Assembly: GCF_010500245.1 (NCBI RefSeq) | Contig: NZ_JAAGOX010000012.1 | Span: 21,152-85,151, forward strand | Reading direction: 5' to 3' | DNA length: 64,000 nucleotides | DNA from: Ruegeria sp. PrR005 | GTDB lineage: Bacteria > Pseudomonadota > Alphaproteobacteria > Rhodobacterales > Rhodobacteraceae | The notes under the pieces: model-generated | The model's database searches: none | The model's input: the letters and a program-made list of their open reading frames with translations, nothing else | What the model was told of the DNA's origin: nothing | Part shown: positions 24,795-34,195 of the stretch, one piece after another | Numbering within the stretch: position 1 is the stretch's first letter | Layout: each line of letters starts with the position of its first letter | Position numbers and translations under genes: made by a program

Positions 24795-25799
24795 ATGGCG
24801 CGTGATCCGGTTCTGGAGTTTACCGAAAGGGGCATTTATTGCCCGGCGGGCGGTTTTTATGTCGACCCCTGGCACCCGGTGGACCGGGCGCTGATCACGC
24901 ATGGCCATGCCGATCATGCCCGCCCGGGCCATTCCCGCTATCTTTCCACCACCGGCGCGGCGCCCATTCTGCGCCAGCGTCTGGGCGATATCACGCTGGA
25001 GACCGTCTCTTATGGCGCGCTCCTGCGCATCGGCGATGCGCGCGTGTCCTTTCACCCCGCAGGGCATGTGCCGGGATCGGCACAGATCCGGGTCGAGGTG
25101 GCCGGAGAGGTCTGGGTGGTTTCAGGCGACTACAAGACCGTGGCCGACGGGCTGAGTGAACCGTTCGAACCGGTGCGCTGTCACACCTTCATCACCGAAA
25201 GCACCTTTGGCCTGCCGGTGTTTCGCTGGCCCGATCCGGCGGAGGTGGCGCGGAACCTGAACGACTGGTGGCGAGGCAGTGTCGCGGCAGGCCGGACGCC
25301 GGTGCTGGGCGCCTATGCGCTGGGAAAGGCGCAGCGGCTGCTGTCCATGCTGGATCCAGGCATTGGCCCGATCCTGACCCATGGCGCGATTGAAACGGCC
25401 ACATCGGTTCTGCGTGCGCAGGGGTTTGACCTTCCACCGACGGTGGCGGTGACGCCCGAGACCGACCCGCGCGCGCATGGTGGCGCGCTGGTTCTGGCGC
25501 CGCCCTCGGCGCTGGGCAGCGCCTGGATGCGGCGGTTCGGCCCGGTCTCGACCGGGTTTGCCAGCGGCTGGATGATGCTGCGCGGCGTGCGGCGACGGCG
25601 GGCGATGGACCGGGGTTTTGTCCTGTCGGATCATGCCGATTGGCCCGGATTGAACACGGCGATAACAGAGAGTGGTGCGGAAAAGATATTTGTAACACAT
25701 GGTTACACCGAGATCTTTACGCAATGGCTGAGGTCGAGAAGGCTGGATGCCGATATCGTGCCGACCCGGTTCACCGGCGACGAGGCGCAGGCTGAATGA
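24795..25799 (+). CDS. Ligase-associated DNA exonuclease (metallo-beta-lactamase fold)
   Basis: A 334-residue nuclease of the SNM1/Artemis-like metallo-beta-lactamase group. Metal ligands are visible in THGHADHARPGH (residues 35-46), FHPAGHVPGSAQ, and SDHADWPGL, with ITESTFGLPVF between them. In family knowledge it works with a neighbouring ATP-dependent DNA ligase in repair. Its stop overlaps the ligase start by four bases (ATGA at 25796-25799), so the two are translationally coupled. The Lhr-like helicase and PdeM phosphodiesterase that often complete this cluster are not adjacent here. Confidence 0.88.
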   Translation: MARDPVLEFTERGIYCPAGGFYVDPWHPVDRALITHGHADHARPGHSRYLSTTGAAPILRQRLGDITLETVSYGALLRIGDARVSFHPAGHVPGSAQIRVEVAGEVWVVSGDYKTVADGLSEPFEPVRCHTFITESTFGLPVFRWPDPAEVARNLNDWWRGSVAAGRTPVLGAYALGKAQRLLSMLDPGIGPILTHGAIETATSVLRAQGFDLPPTVAVTPETDPRAHGGALVLAPPSALGSAWMRRFGPVSTGFASGWMMLRGVRRRRAMDRGFVLSDHADWPGLNTAITESGAEKIFVTHGYTEIFTQWLRSRRLDADIVPTRFTGDEAQAE

Positions 25800-27391
25800 T
25801 CCGGTTTGCCCGCCTCTTCGAAGCGCTTGATCAGAGCACACGCACGACTGACAAGGTCAACGCGCTGGCAGCCTATTTTGCCGAGGCAGAGCCGCTGGAC
25901 CGGCTATGGACCGTCGCATTGTTTTCGGGTCGCAGACCGCGCCGCGCCGTCACCACGACCGAGTTGCGCAGTTGGGCCGCCGAGGCGGCAGGGCTGCCGC
26001 TGTGGCTGGTCGACGAGAGCTATCCGGTGGTGGGCGATCTGGCCGAGACCATCGCGCTGATCCTGCCGCCGCCGGATCGCCTGTCCCGGCGCCCCCTGTC
26101 CGGTTGGATGGCGCTGCTGCGCGACCTGGCCGGGCAGCCGGAAGCGGCCCGCCGGGCCGCGATCCTCGACGCCTGGGCCGAGCTCGATACCGCGCAGCGT
26201 TTCCTGTTCAACAAGCTGGTGACCGGCGGGTTCCGCGTGGGTGTCAGCCAGAAGCTGATGACCCGCGCCCTGGCGCAGGCAACCGGCCGCGACGAGGCCG
26301 AATTGGCGCATCGCCTGATGGGGTCGTGGTCACCCGAGACGACAAGCTGGGAAACCCTGATCCAGGCGGAGGACGCAGGCGCCGATGCCTCGCGCCCCTA
26401 TCCCTTCTGCCTGGCGCATCCGCTGGAAGGTGAGCCGGCCAATCTGGGCTCGCCGCAGGACTGGTGCGCCGAATGGAAGTGGGACGGCATTCGCGGCCAG
26501 CTGATCCTGCGCGAGGGGCGGCATTTCGTCTGGTCGCGTGGCGAAGAGCTGATGACCGACCGGTTTCCCGAACTTGCGCGCGCGCTGGATTTTCTGCCGC
26601 CGGGCACGGTGCTGGATGGCGAGATTCTGGCCTGGGACGGCACCGCGCCGCTGCCCTTTGCGGCGCTGCAACGCCGGATCGGCCGCAAGAGCGTGCCGAA
26701 GAAACTGTTGGAAGAGGCGCCGGTGATCCTGCTGGCCTATGACCTGCTGGAATGGCAGGGCCGTGACCTGCGGGCAGCGCCGTTCGCGGAACGGCGCGCG
26801 CTGCTCGATCGTGCTCTGGGCGACTTGCCCCCGGATGCGCCGGTGCGCCCTTCACCGCTTGTGGCCTTTGACGACTGGCAGACACTGGCAAATATCCGAA
26901 CCGAAGCCCGCGACCAGCAGGCCGAGGGGTTGATGCTGAAACGGGCCGCCAGCCCCTATCATGCAGGGCGCAAGAAGGGCGACTGGTGGAAATGGAAACT
27001 CGACCCCTACACGGTGGACGCGGTAATGATCTATGCCCAGGCGGGCCACGGTCGGCGCGCCACGCTTTACACCGATTTCACCTTTGCGGTCTGGGATGGC
27101 GATGCGCTGGTTCCCTTTGCCAAGGCCTATTCCGGCCTGACCGACGCCGAGTTTCGCGAGATCACCGCCTGGGTGCGCAGCAATACGCTGCAACGGTTCG
27201 GTCCGGTGCGGCAGGTGAAGCCAGAGCTGGTGTTCGAGATCGCATTCGAGGGTATCCAGCAAAGCCCGCGCCACAAGTCCGGGATCGCCCTGCGCTTTCC
27301 GCGCATGCTGCGCTGGCGCCGTGACAAGCCCGCGGCCGAGGCCAACCGGCTGGAGGATCTGAAACAGTTGCTCGCCCCGCCCGGCACCTGA
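25796..27391 (+). CDS. ATP-dependent DNA ligase
   Basis: A 531-residue ATP-dependent ligase. The DNA-binding domain covers about 1-200 (AQRFLFNKLVTGGFRVGVSQ), the adenylated lysine is Lys228 in EWKWDGIRGQL, further nucleotidyltransferase motifs are LDGEILAWDG and EGLMLKRAASPY, and the OB-fold end is VFEIAFEGIQQSPRHKSG. It seals nicks using ATP, in addition to the essential NAD-dependent LigA expected elsewhere. It lacks the LigD polymerase and phosphoesterase domains. It overlaps the exonuclease gene by four bases. The role in DNA repair is family knowledge. Confidence 0.9.
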   Translation: MIRFARLFEALDQSTRTTDKVNALAAYFAEAEPLDRLWTVALFSGRRPRRAVTTTELRSWAAEAAGLPLWLVDESYPVVGDLAETIALILPPPDRLSRRPLSGWMALLRDLAGQPEAARRAAILDAWAELDTAQRFLFNKLVTGGFRVGVSQKLMTRALAQATGRDEAELAHRLMGSWSPETTSWETLIQAEDAGADASRPYPFCLAHPLEGEPANLGSPQDWCAEWKWDGIRGQLILREGRHFVWSRGEELMTDRFPELARALDFLPPGTVLDGEILAWDGTAPLPFAALQRRIGRKSVPKKLLEEAPVILLAYDLLEWQGRDLRAAPFAERRALLDRALGDLPPDAPVRPSPLVAFDDWQTLANIRTEARDQQAEGLMLKRAASPYHAGRKKGDWWKWKLDPYTVDAVMIYAQAGHGRRATLYTDFTFAVWDGDALVPFAKAYSGLTDAEFREITAWVRSNTLQRFGPVRQVKPELVFEIAFEGIQQSPRHKSGIALRFPRMLRWRRDKPAAEANRLEDLKQLLAPPGT

Positions 27392-27461
27392 GCCGGGTTG
27401 CCGGTTGCGGCGGGCGGCAACGCTCCTTAAGTGTGGGGCAACCAGAAATGACGAGGCCCAC

Positions 27462-29282
27462 ATGTTTCATCTGCCCTTTCCCCTTCGCGACGCCAATGCC
27501 GGTTCCGGTTCCAAGGATCTTGGCAACCTGCCCGAATGGGACCTGAGCGACCTTTATTCCGGCGAGGATGCGCCGGACCTGAAGCGCGACCTCGACTGGC
27601 TGGAAGCGGAATGTGCCGCATTCGCCGCCGATTACGAGGGCAAGCTGGCCGATCTGGATGCGGACGCCCTGCTGACCTGTGTGCAGCGCAATGAGAAGAT
27701 CAGCGCCATCGCCGGGCGCATCATGTCCTTTGCGGGCCTGCGCTATTACCAGCTGACCATCGACGGGGGTCGGGCCAAGTTCATGTCCGATTGCCAGGAA
27801 AAGATCACCAATTTCACCACGCCGCTGGTGTTCTTCACGCTGGAGCTGAACCGGATCGAGGATGACGCTCTGGCCGTGCGGTTTGCGGAAAACGCAGAAT
27901 TGGCCCGCTATGCGCCCGTGTTCCGCCGCATCCGCGCAATGAAACCCTATCAGTTGAGCGATGAACTGGAACGCTTCCTGCACGATCTGGGCGTGGTCGG
28001 CGACGCCTGGGAACGGCTTTTCGACGAGACCATCGCCGGGCTGACCTTTGACATCGACGGCGAAGAGCTGAACATCGAGGGTACGCTGAACCTGCTGACC
28101 GAGCAGGACCGCAGCAAGCGCGAGGCTGCCGCCCACGAGCTGGCGCGCGTCTTTGGCGAGAACATCAAGACCTTCGCCCGCGTCCACAACACCGCCGCCA
28201 AGGAAAAGGAAGTGATCGACCGCTGGCGCAAGATGCCCAGCGCCCAGACCGGTCGTCACCTCAGCAACGACGTGGAACCCGAGGTGGTCGAGGCCCTGCG
28301 CGAAGCGGTGGTCGCCGCCTATCCCAAGCTGAGCCACCGCTATTACGAATTAAAACGCAAATGGCTGGGGCTGGACCGGATGCAGGTCTGGGACCGTAAC
28401 GCGCCGCTGCCGATGGAAGACACCCGCACCATCCCCTGGGCGCAGGCAGAGCGCATGGTGATGGAGGCATATGAGGCCTTTGACCCGCGCATGGGGGAAA
28501 TCGCCGCGCCCTTCTTCTCCAAGGGCTGGATCGACGCGGCCGTGAAGCCCGGCAAGGCCCCCGGCGCCTTTGCCCATCCCACCGTGACCGATGTGCACCC
28601 CTATGTGATGCTCAACTATCTGGGCAAGCCGCGCGACGTGATGACGCTGGCCCATGAGCTGGGCCATGGCGTGCATCAGGTGCTGGCCGCCGGTCAGGGC
28701 GAAATGCTCTCCTCGACCCCGCTGACGCTGGCCGAGACCGCAAGCGTGTTCGGCGAGATGCTGACCTTCCGCAAGATGCTGGAAAAGGCCGAGACCCGGG
28801 AGCAGCGCAAGGTGCTGCTGGCCGGCAAGGTCGAGGACATGATCAACACGGTGGTGCGCCAGATCGCGTTCTATGACTTCGAATGCAAGCTGCACGCCGC
28901 ACGCCGCCAGGGGGAACTCACGCCCGAGGATATCGGCGATCTGTGGATGAGCGTGCAGGGCGAAAGCCTTGGGCCCGCGTTTGATTTCATGGAAGGCTAT
29001 GAAAGCTTCTGGGCCTATATCCCACATTTTGTGCACTCGCCCTTCTACGTCTATGCCTATGCATTCGGCGACGGGCTGGTGAACGCGCTCTACTCGGTCT
29101 ACGCCGAGGGCGCCGAAGGGTTCGAGGAGAAGTATTTCGACATGCTGAAGGCAGGCGGCTCCAAACACCACAAGGAGCTTCTGGCGCCTTTTGGCCTGGA
29201 TGCCAGCGACCCGAAATTCTGGGACAAGGGCCTGAGCATGATCTCCGACATGATCGACGAACTGGAGGCGATGGAGGATTGA
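27462..29282 (+). CDS. pepF: M3 family oligoendopeptidase F
   Basis: A 606-residue cytoplasmic zinc metallopeptidase that cleaves short peptides. The zinc site LAHELGHGVHQ is present with His398, Glu399 and His402. The downstream glutamate ligand probably lies in TLAETASVFGEM. The N-terminal PepF/M3-B region covers about 120-200. The start is set at MFHLPFPLRD (ATG 27462), since the 19 codons before it are not conserved-looking and no ribosome site supports them. A small membrane protein overlaps its stop. Confidence 0.9.
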   Translation: MFHLPFPLRDANAGSGSKDLGNLPEWDLSDLYSGEDAPDLKRDLDWLEAECAAFAADYEGKLADLDADALLTCVQRNEKISAIAGRIMSFAGLRYYQLTIDGGRAKFMSDCQEKITNFTTPLVFFTLELNRIEDDALAVRFAENAELARYAPVFRRIRAMKPYQLSDELERFLHDLGVVGDAWERLFDETIAGLTFDIDGEELNIEGTLNLLTEQDRSKREAAAHELARVFGENIKTFARVHNTAAKEKEVIDRWRKMPSAQTGRHLSNDVEPEVVEALREAVVAAYPKLSHRYYELKRKWLGLDRMQVWDRNAPLPMEDTRTIPWAQAERMVMEAYEAFDPRMGEIAAPFFSKGWIDAAVKPGKAPGAFAHPTVTDVHPYVMLNYLGKPRDVMTLAHELGHGVHQVLAAGQGEMLSSTPLTLAETASVFGEMLTFRKMLEKAETREQRKVLLAGKVEDMINTVVRQIAFYDFECKLHAARRQGELTPEDIGDLWMSVQGESLGPAFDFMEGYESFWAYIPHFVHSPFYVYAYAFGDGLVNALYSVYAEGAEGFEEKYFDMLKAGGSKHHKELLAPFGLDASDPKFWDKGLSMISDMIDELEAMED

Positions 29283-29515
29283 GCGACTGGCACCAGCGGC
29301 GCGTTGCCCTGCGCATGCGCCTGCGCCCGGTGCTGCAACGTGTTCGGCGCAACGTGCCGCGCGGGCTGCGCATCGTGGTGGGCGCGCTGCTGATAGTCGG
29401 CGGCGTGTTCGGCTTTCTGCCTGTGCTCGGCTTCTGGATGATCCCTTTGGGATTCATGGTGGCGGCGATGGATGTAGACCTCTATCGCCGCTGGAAACGT
29501 CGCAGACGGCGATAG
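29279..29515 (+). CDS. Small basic membrane protein
   Basis: A 78-residue protein with an Arg-rich N-terminus, two closely spaced hydrophobic segments (IVVGALLIVGGVFGFLPVLG, FWMIPLGFMVAAMDV) and a very basic tail (YRRWKRRRRR), so probably an inner-membrane hairpin with both ends in the cytoplasm. The function is unknown. It would start at TTG 29279, overlapping the peptidase stop (TTGA), with GGAGG-like sequence just upstream; ATG 29315 is an alternative that shortens the basic N-terminus. It is convergent with urtE (stop codons one base apart). Confidence 0.68.
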   Translation: MSDWHQRRVALRMRLRPVLQRVRRNVPRGLRIVVGALLIVGGVFGFLPVLGFWMIPLGFMVAAMDVDLYRRWKRRRRR

Positions 29516-30211
29516 TCAGACCGATACCGCCGCCAGCAAGTCGTCCCGCGCCACCTCGCCCGCACGACCCCGCAGGCAAACCTGCCCGCGCTTGAGCGCC
29601 ACGAAACTGTCCCCCAGCCCATAGGCAAAGTCGAAGAACTGTTCGACCAGCACGATGGCCATGCCACCTTGGGCGCGCAGATGTGAAATGACCTCGCCTA
29701 TCTGCTGGATGATGTTGGGCTGGATGCCTTCGGTCGGCTCGTCGAGCAGCAAGAGCTTTGGCCGCGTGATCAGCGCCCGCGCGATAGCCAGTTGCTGCTG
29801 TTGACCGCCCGACAGGTCGCCGCCGCGCCGGTTCTGCATCTGTTTGAGGACCGGGAAGAGCTGGAACATCTCCCTGGGCACCTGCCAATCGGATCGCGGC
29901 AGGCAGCCGAACCCGGTTTCCAGGTTCTCGCGCACGGTGAGCAGCGGGAATATCTCGCGCCCCTGCGGTACCAGTGCAACGCCCTTGCGCGCCATCACAT
30001 GGGCAGGCAGCACGCCCAGCGCCTCGCCATCCAGCGTCACCTGCCCGCCCGAGCGCGGATGGGTGCCCGCAATCGCCTTGATCAGGCTGGTCTTGCCCAC
30101 CCCGTTCGATCCCATCAGGCAGGTCACCTCGCCCGCGCGGGCCTCCATCGAGATACCGTCCAGAATGCGCGAATGGCCGTAATGCAGGGTGATATCGTCA
30201 AGTTTCAGCAT
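29516..30211 (-). CDS. urtE: Urea ABC transporter ATP-binding subunit UrtE
   Basis: A 231-residue ATPase of the branched-chain amino acid/urea (HAAT) family, LivF-like. Walker A is GSNGVGKTS (residues 34-42), the signature is LSGGQQQQLAIARAL, and Walker B is LLLLDEPTEGI. LVEQFFDFAYGLGDSFVALK near the end is typical of UrtE rather than LivF. It is the last gene of urtABCDE, four bases from urtD. With UrtD it energises urea import through UrtBC. The urease operon next to the cluster supports the urea assignment. Confidence 0.92.
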   Translation of the reverse strand: MLKLDDITLHYGHSRILDGISMEARAGEVTCLMGSNGVGKTSLIKAIAGTHPRSGGQVTLDGEALGVLPAHVMARKGVALVPQGREIFPLLTVRENLETGFGCLPRSDWQVPREMFQLFPVLKQMQNRRGGDLSGGQQQQLAIARALITRPKLLLLDEPTEGIQPNIIQQIGEVISHLRAQGGMAIVLVEQFFDFAYGLGDSFVALKRGQVCLRGRAGEVARDDLLAAVSV

Positions 30212-30214
30212 CTG

Positions 30215-30955
30215 TCAGCGTCCCAGGTAAACGTCGATGACCCGCTTGTCGGCGGTCACGTGATCAAGGCTGCCCTCGGCCAGGACCGCGCCTTCGTGCA
30301 GGACGGTGACCTTGCAGTTCAGCCGGCGCACGAATTCCATGTCATGTTCCACCACCACGACGGCACGGGTCTTTGCCGCCTCGACCAGAATGGCGGTGGT
30401 GTGTTCACGTTCCTCGGGGGTCATGCCGGCGGCGGGTTCGTCGACCAGCAGCAGGCGAGGATCCTGCGCCAGCAGCATGCCGATCTCCAGCCATTGTTTC
30501 TGCCCATGCGACAGCTCGCCCGCCTTGCGCGGCAAATGGTCGGCAAGGCCAATTTCGGTGGCCAGTTCCCCGACCCGCGCAAGATCGGCCGCCTTGGGGC
30601 GATAGAACAGGACAGACCAGGGGCCGCGCGGACCTTGCAGGGCCATCAGCAGGTTTTCGTGCACGCTCTGATCCTCGAACACAGTGGGTTTCTGGAACTT
30701 GCGCCCGATACCCGCCCGGGCGATCTGCGCCTCGGACAGGCCCAAGAGCGACAAGCTGCGCTCGCCCCACAGCACCCGGCCCTCGTCGGGCCGGGTCTTG
30801 CCGGTGACGATGTCCATGAAGGTGGTCTTGCCCGCCCCGTTCGGCCCGATCACCGCCCGCATTTCGGCCTGGCCGATGCGGAAGGACAGGTTGTTGATCG
30901 CCTTGAACCCGTCGAAACTGACCGAAACGCCGGAAACTTCGAGAAGTGTGCTCAT
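30215..30955 (-). CDS. urtD: Urea ABC transporter ATP-binding subunit UrtD
   Basis: A 246-residue LivG-like ATPase. Walker A is GPNGAGKTTF (about residues 36-45), the signature region is ELSHGQKQWLEIGMLL, a form characteristic of UrtD, and Walker B is LLLVDEPAAGM. The start is MSTLLEVSG at ATG 30953-30955, which overlaps the urtC stop (ATGA). The frame is open further upstream inside urtC, but that part is out-of-frame shadow. It is the partner of UrtE in the cytoplasm. Confidence 0.92.
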   Translation of the reverse strand: MSTLLEVSGVSVSFDGFKAINNLSFRIGQAEMRAVIGPNGAGKTTFMDIVTGKTRPDEGRVLWGERSLSLLGLSEAQIARAGIGRKFQKPTVFEDQSVHENLLMALQGPRGPWSVLFYRPKAADLARVGELATEIGLADHLPRKAGELSHGQKQWLEIGMLLAQDPRLLLVDEPAAGMTPEEREHTTAILVEAAKTRAVVVVEHDMEFVRRLNCKVTVLHEGAVLAEGSLDHVTADKRVIDVYLGR

Positions 30956-32181
30956 TCGGTGGCCTCCTGTTCGCGCAGGGCGCCTGCATCGGGGCCCAGA
31001 TCGGCGCCGTGCCGGTCGGGAGGACGCCTGCCCTGCCAAAGGTCGAACAGCCCGCCGATGCCCGAGGGCGCAAAGAGTGTTACCAGCACGAAGGACAGGC
31101 CCAGAACGATGGTCCACCAGTCCACCCATTTGACCTCCAGCGGGCCCAGCACCAGATCGGGGATCTGTCCACCGGTGAACCACGAGGAGACGAGGCTGAC
31201 AAAGGCGGCCCCGATCACCGCCCCGTAAAGCCGCCCGCGCCCGCCGATGGCGACCCAGACGGCGAGGTAGATCGAGGCGATGGGCGCGATCTCGGCCGGG
31301 TTCACGATACCCGCCTGCGGGTAATAGAGCGCGCCTGCGATCCCGGCGATACAGGCGGTCAGGGTAAAGACGGCCAGCTTGTAGATCTCGACCGAGTAGC
31401 CGAGAAACCGCACCCGCGCCTCGTTGTCGCGAATGCCACGGATGACCGAGCCGAACTTGCCCGAGACGATCCAGGCGGCCAGCAGGTAACCCAGGCCCAG
31501 CGCCAGCGCCGAGGCCCAGAAGAACCACAGACTGACCACCGATTGCGGCGCCTCGACCCCAGGCAGGTTCTGCAATCCGGACAGGCCGTTGTTGCCGCGC
31601 AGCCCGCTGTCGTTCTGGAAGAGATAAAGCGCCAGTGCCAGTGTCATCGCCTGGGTCAGGATTGACAGGTAGACGCCGGTCACCCGGCTGCGGAACGCGA
31701 GCCAGCCAAAGACCAGCGCCAGCAGCCCCGGCACCAGCACCACCATGGCCAGTTGCAGGACCAGACTGTCGGCAAAGGCCCAGACCAGCGGGAAGTCAGA
31801 GGAGCCCACCACGCCGAAGATCTGGGTGCCGATGGCATCCACGATCTCCTGCTCGGTCGGTGGCAGCGCGCCTTGGGCCAGCGAGCCTTCGACGATGAGC
31901 CGGGTGCGCTCATACATCAGCCACATGCCGATCATGTAGCCGCCCAGTCCGAAAAAGGCGAAATGACCAAGGCTGAGAATGCCGCAATAGCCCCAGATCA
32001 GGTCCATCGCGACCGCGATAAGGCACAGGCACAGCGTCTTGCCCAGCGTCTTGACGAAGCTGGTGGAAATGAGACCGATCCCAAAACCTTCGGACAGGAC
32101 GCTGACGCCCAGGGTGAACAGGGCAAGAAGCGCAAGAAAGGCCAGCACCGACGGGTGACGCGCGACAAAGCTGTTTCTCAT
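30952..32181 (-). CDS. urtC: Urea ABC transporter permease UrtC
   Basis: A 409-residue LivM-like inner-membrane permease with 8-10 hydrophobic segments. Recognisable: DLIWGYCGILSLGHFAFFGL (residues ~60-79), a segment that forms the substrate path in this family, and GRGRLYGAVIGAAFVSL. An insertion with VDAIGTQIFGVVGSS is typical of UrtC over LivM. It follows urtB by four bases and overlaps urtD by four, so the four transport genes are tightly coupled. Confidence 0.92.
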   Translation of the reverse strand: MRNSFVARHPSVLAFLALLALFTLGVSVLSEGFGIGLISTSFVKTLGKTLCLCLIAVAMDLIWGYCGILSLGHFAFFGLGGYMIGMWLMYERTRLIVEGSLAQGALPPTEQEIVDAIGTQIFGVVGSSDFPLVWAFADSLVLQLAMVVLVPGLLALVFGWLAFRSRVTGVYLSILTQAMTLALALYLFQNDSGLRGNNGLSGLQNLPGVEAPQSVVSLWFFWASALALGLGYLLAAWIVSGKFGSVIRGIRDNEARVRFLGYSVEIYKLAVFTLTACIAGIAGALYYPQAGIVNPAEIAPIASIYLAVWVAIGGRGRLYGAVIGAAFVSLVSSWFTGGQIPDLVLGPLEVKWVDWWTIVLGLSFVLVTLFAPSGIGGLFDLWQGRRPPDRHGADLGPDAGALREQEATE

Positions 32182-32185
32182 GGCG

Positions 32186-34138
32186 TCAATCCCCCGCCGC
32201 GCGGCCCTTGAGGGCGATGATCCCCCGCGACCGGAACTGAATGAAGATGATGATGAAAATGATCATGTAGGTCTGCGCGGCCAGCGTGTTCGACGGGTTG
32301 AACCACTCGATCCCCTTTTGCAGCGTGCCAATCATCGCGGCCCCGGCCAGCGTGCCCCAGATATTGCCGACACCGCCCACCACCACGGTCATGAAGCTTT
32401 GCACGATGTAATCGCTTCCGAGTTCCGATGTGACCTTGGCAAAGAGGCCGATGGCGACGCCCGCGATACCGGCGATGCCCGAGCCAAGGCCAAAGGTCAG
32501 CATGTTGATCCGGTCGGGGTTGATGCCCATCGACGCCGCCATGCGCGGGTTCTGCGTCACGGCGCGGGTTTCCAGACCCAGCCTGGTGCGCCGCATGATG
32601 AACAGAAAGAGACCCAGAAAGATGAGCGCGAGGACAAAGATGGCGACGCGGATATAGCTGATCGACACCACGTCGTTCAGCACCCAGGCGCCGTCCAGCC
32701 AGCCCGGCGCAGTCAGCGGGCGCGCTTGCGTGCCAAAGATGTTCTTGGCCAGCTGCTGCAAGGCGATCGAGATGCCGAAGGTCGCGAGCAGAGTTTCCAG
32801 CGGCCGGTTATAGAGATGTCGGATCACCAGCCGCTCCATCGCGACGCCTGCGGCAAAAGTGACGGCAAAGGCCAGGGGGATCGCCACAAGGATCGACAGG
32901 GTGTGATCGGCAATCACCTGCTGCACCATGTAGCCGGTATAGGCCCCCATCATGATGAACTCGCCATGGGCCATGTTGATCACCCCCATGACGCCAAAGG
33001 TGATCGCCAGCCCGATGGCGGCCAGAAAATAGATCGAGGCCAGCGACAGTGCATCCAGCCCTAGGTCGATGGCCTGGTTCAGGCCAACACGCATCTCGAT
33101 GGCGGTCAGCGCCTGTTCGGCGGCTTCGGTAACGGCGGCGGAGGGTTCGGAATAGACCTCGACGAACCGGTGCCGGGTCACCACCACCTCGGGCGCCTCG
33201 GCACTGGACCAGCGCGGCACCAGCCCCGCCTGCGCCAGTTGCACATAGACCGCGTCGCGGGCCTCCTGGGTATCGAGGCGGTGGACTGGAACGCCGGCGA
33301 CCTGACCATCGACCATGTTCGAGATCAACAGCGCCTTGCGGACCTCTGCATCCGGGATCGGTTGGGCCTGTCCCGCGGCGATCAGCATGTCATAGGCGGC
33401 TGCCACGCCCAGCACGGGATCACCTGGTTCCACCTCGCGGCGGATGTTTGCGGTCGCGGGCAAGCCTTCGGCCAGCGCAATGCGGGTGACCAGCAGCGGA
33501 TTGAGTGTCGCGCGCATGTCAACGCCAAGATCGCCCGACATCTCGTCTATCGCGGCGATACGGGACGACTCGTCCGGATCGAAAGCGATGGTCAACAGGC
33601 GTTCCACCCGCATCTTGCGGGCTTTCAGCGCCGGTTCGGTCTCGGTCCGGACCGACGCGCGCAAAGGCGCCAGCAATTCGGCGCCGGGGCTGCGCTGGAT
33701 CGCATCCAGCGACTCGGCGCGGCGGTTGGGATCGGGGTCTGACAATTGAAACTGCACCAGCGCGGTGCCGATCATCGCCCGCACGCCACTGTTCGGCTTG
33801 ATCTGCTCCAGCCTGTCGCGACTCGCTGTCCCAAGGCTCTGGCCGGTATCGAAATCGAAAAGCTCGACCTGACGGGCGGGTTTCTCTGTCCCGCGGAAGA
33901 ACAGACCATCAGCCGCGCGCTGCCACATCTCCTTGGCGGCCCAGACCTGAAGCACCTCCTGCGCCTGCGGTAACCCGCTGGCGGCGATTGCGTCGATGGC
34001 AGCGCTGATCGACTTGCGCGAGCCCTTCTCGATCGTTTCGCGATGGGCCTGGAGCACGCTTTGTACCGTGGTGTCTTGCGCCATGGCCTGCGCGCAGAAC
34101 AGCAGCAGCGCCGCCAGCGCGATTATCAGTCTTGTCAT
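32186..34138 (-). CDS. urtB: Urea ABC transporter permease UrtB, with long N-terminal periplasmic region
   Basis: A 650-residue LivH-like permease. A signal-like N-terminus (LIIALAALLLFCAQAMAQD) is followed by about 300 residues of soluble helical sequence (e.g. RLEQIKPNSGVRAMIGTALV), then the permease from about residue 360 (ASIYFLAAIGLAITFGVMGV; NMAHGEFIMMGAYTGY). Proteobacterial UrtB proteins share this long N-terminal extension, which is absent from LivH; its role is not clear. A hairpin separates this gene from urtA, whose product is needed in greater amount. Confidence 0.92.
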   Translation of the reverse strand: MTRLIIALAALLLFCAQAMAQDTTVQSVLQAHRETIEKGSRKSISAAIDAIAASGLPQAQEVLQVWAAKEMWQRAADGLFFRGTEKPARQVELFDFDTGQSLGTASRDRLEQIKPNSGVRAMIGTALVQFQLSDPDPNRRAESLDAIQRSPGAELLAPLRASVRTETEPALKARKMRVERLLTIAFDPDESSRIAAIDEMSGDLGVDMRATLNPLLVTRIALAEGLPATANIRREVEPGDPVLGVAAAYDMLIAAGQAQPIPDAEVRKALLISNMVDGQVAGVPVHRLDTQEARDAVYVQLAQAGLVPRWSSAEAPEVVVTRHRFVEVYSEPSAAVTEAAEQALTAIEMRVGLNQAIDLGLDALSLASIYFLAAIGLAITFGVMGVINMAHGEFIMMGAYTGYMVQQVIADHTLSILVAIPLAFAVTFAAGVAMERLVIRHLYNRPLETLLATFGISIALQQLAKNIFGTQARPLTAPGWLDGAWVLNDVVSISYIRVAIFVLALIFLGLFLFIMRRTRLGLETRAVTQNPRMAASMGINPDRINMLTFGLGSGIAGIAGVAIGLFAKVTSELGSDYIVQSFMTVVVGGVGNIWGTLAGAAMIGTLQKGIEWFNPSNTLAAQTYMIIFIIIFIQFRSRGIIALKGRAAGD

Positions 34139-34161
34139 GTCATGATTTCCGCCTGTGGATC

Positions 34162-34184
34162 GGAAGGGGCGAAACGCCCCTTCC
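34162..34184 (-). terminator. Hairpin between urtA and urtB (probable attenuator)
   Basis: Perfect GGAAGGGGCG-AAA-CGCCCCTTCC in the 57-base urtA-urtB gap. It would reduce read-through into the membrane genes or stabilise the urtA transcript. Confidence 0.7.
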
Positions 34185-34195
34185 CCGCTGTCTGG

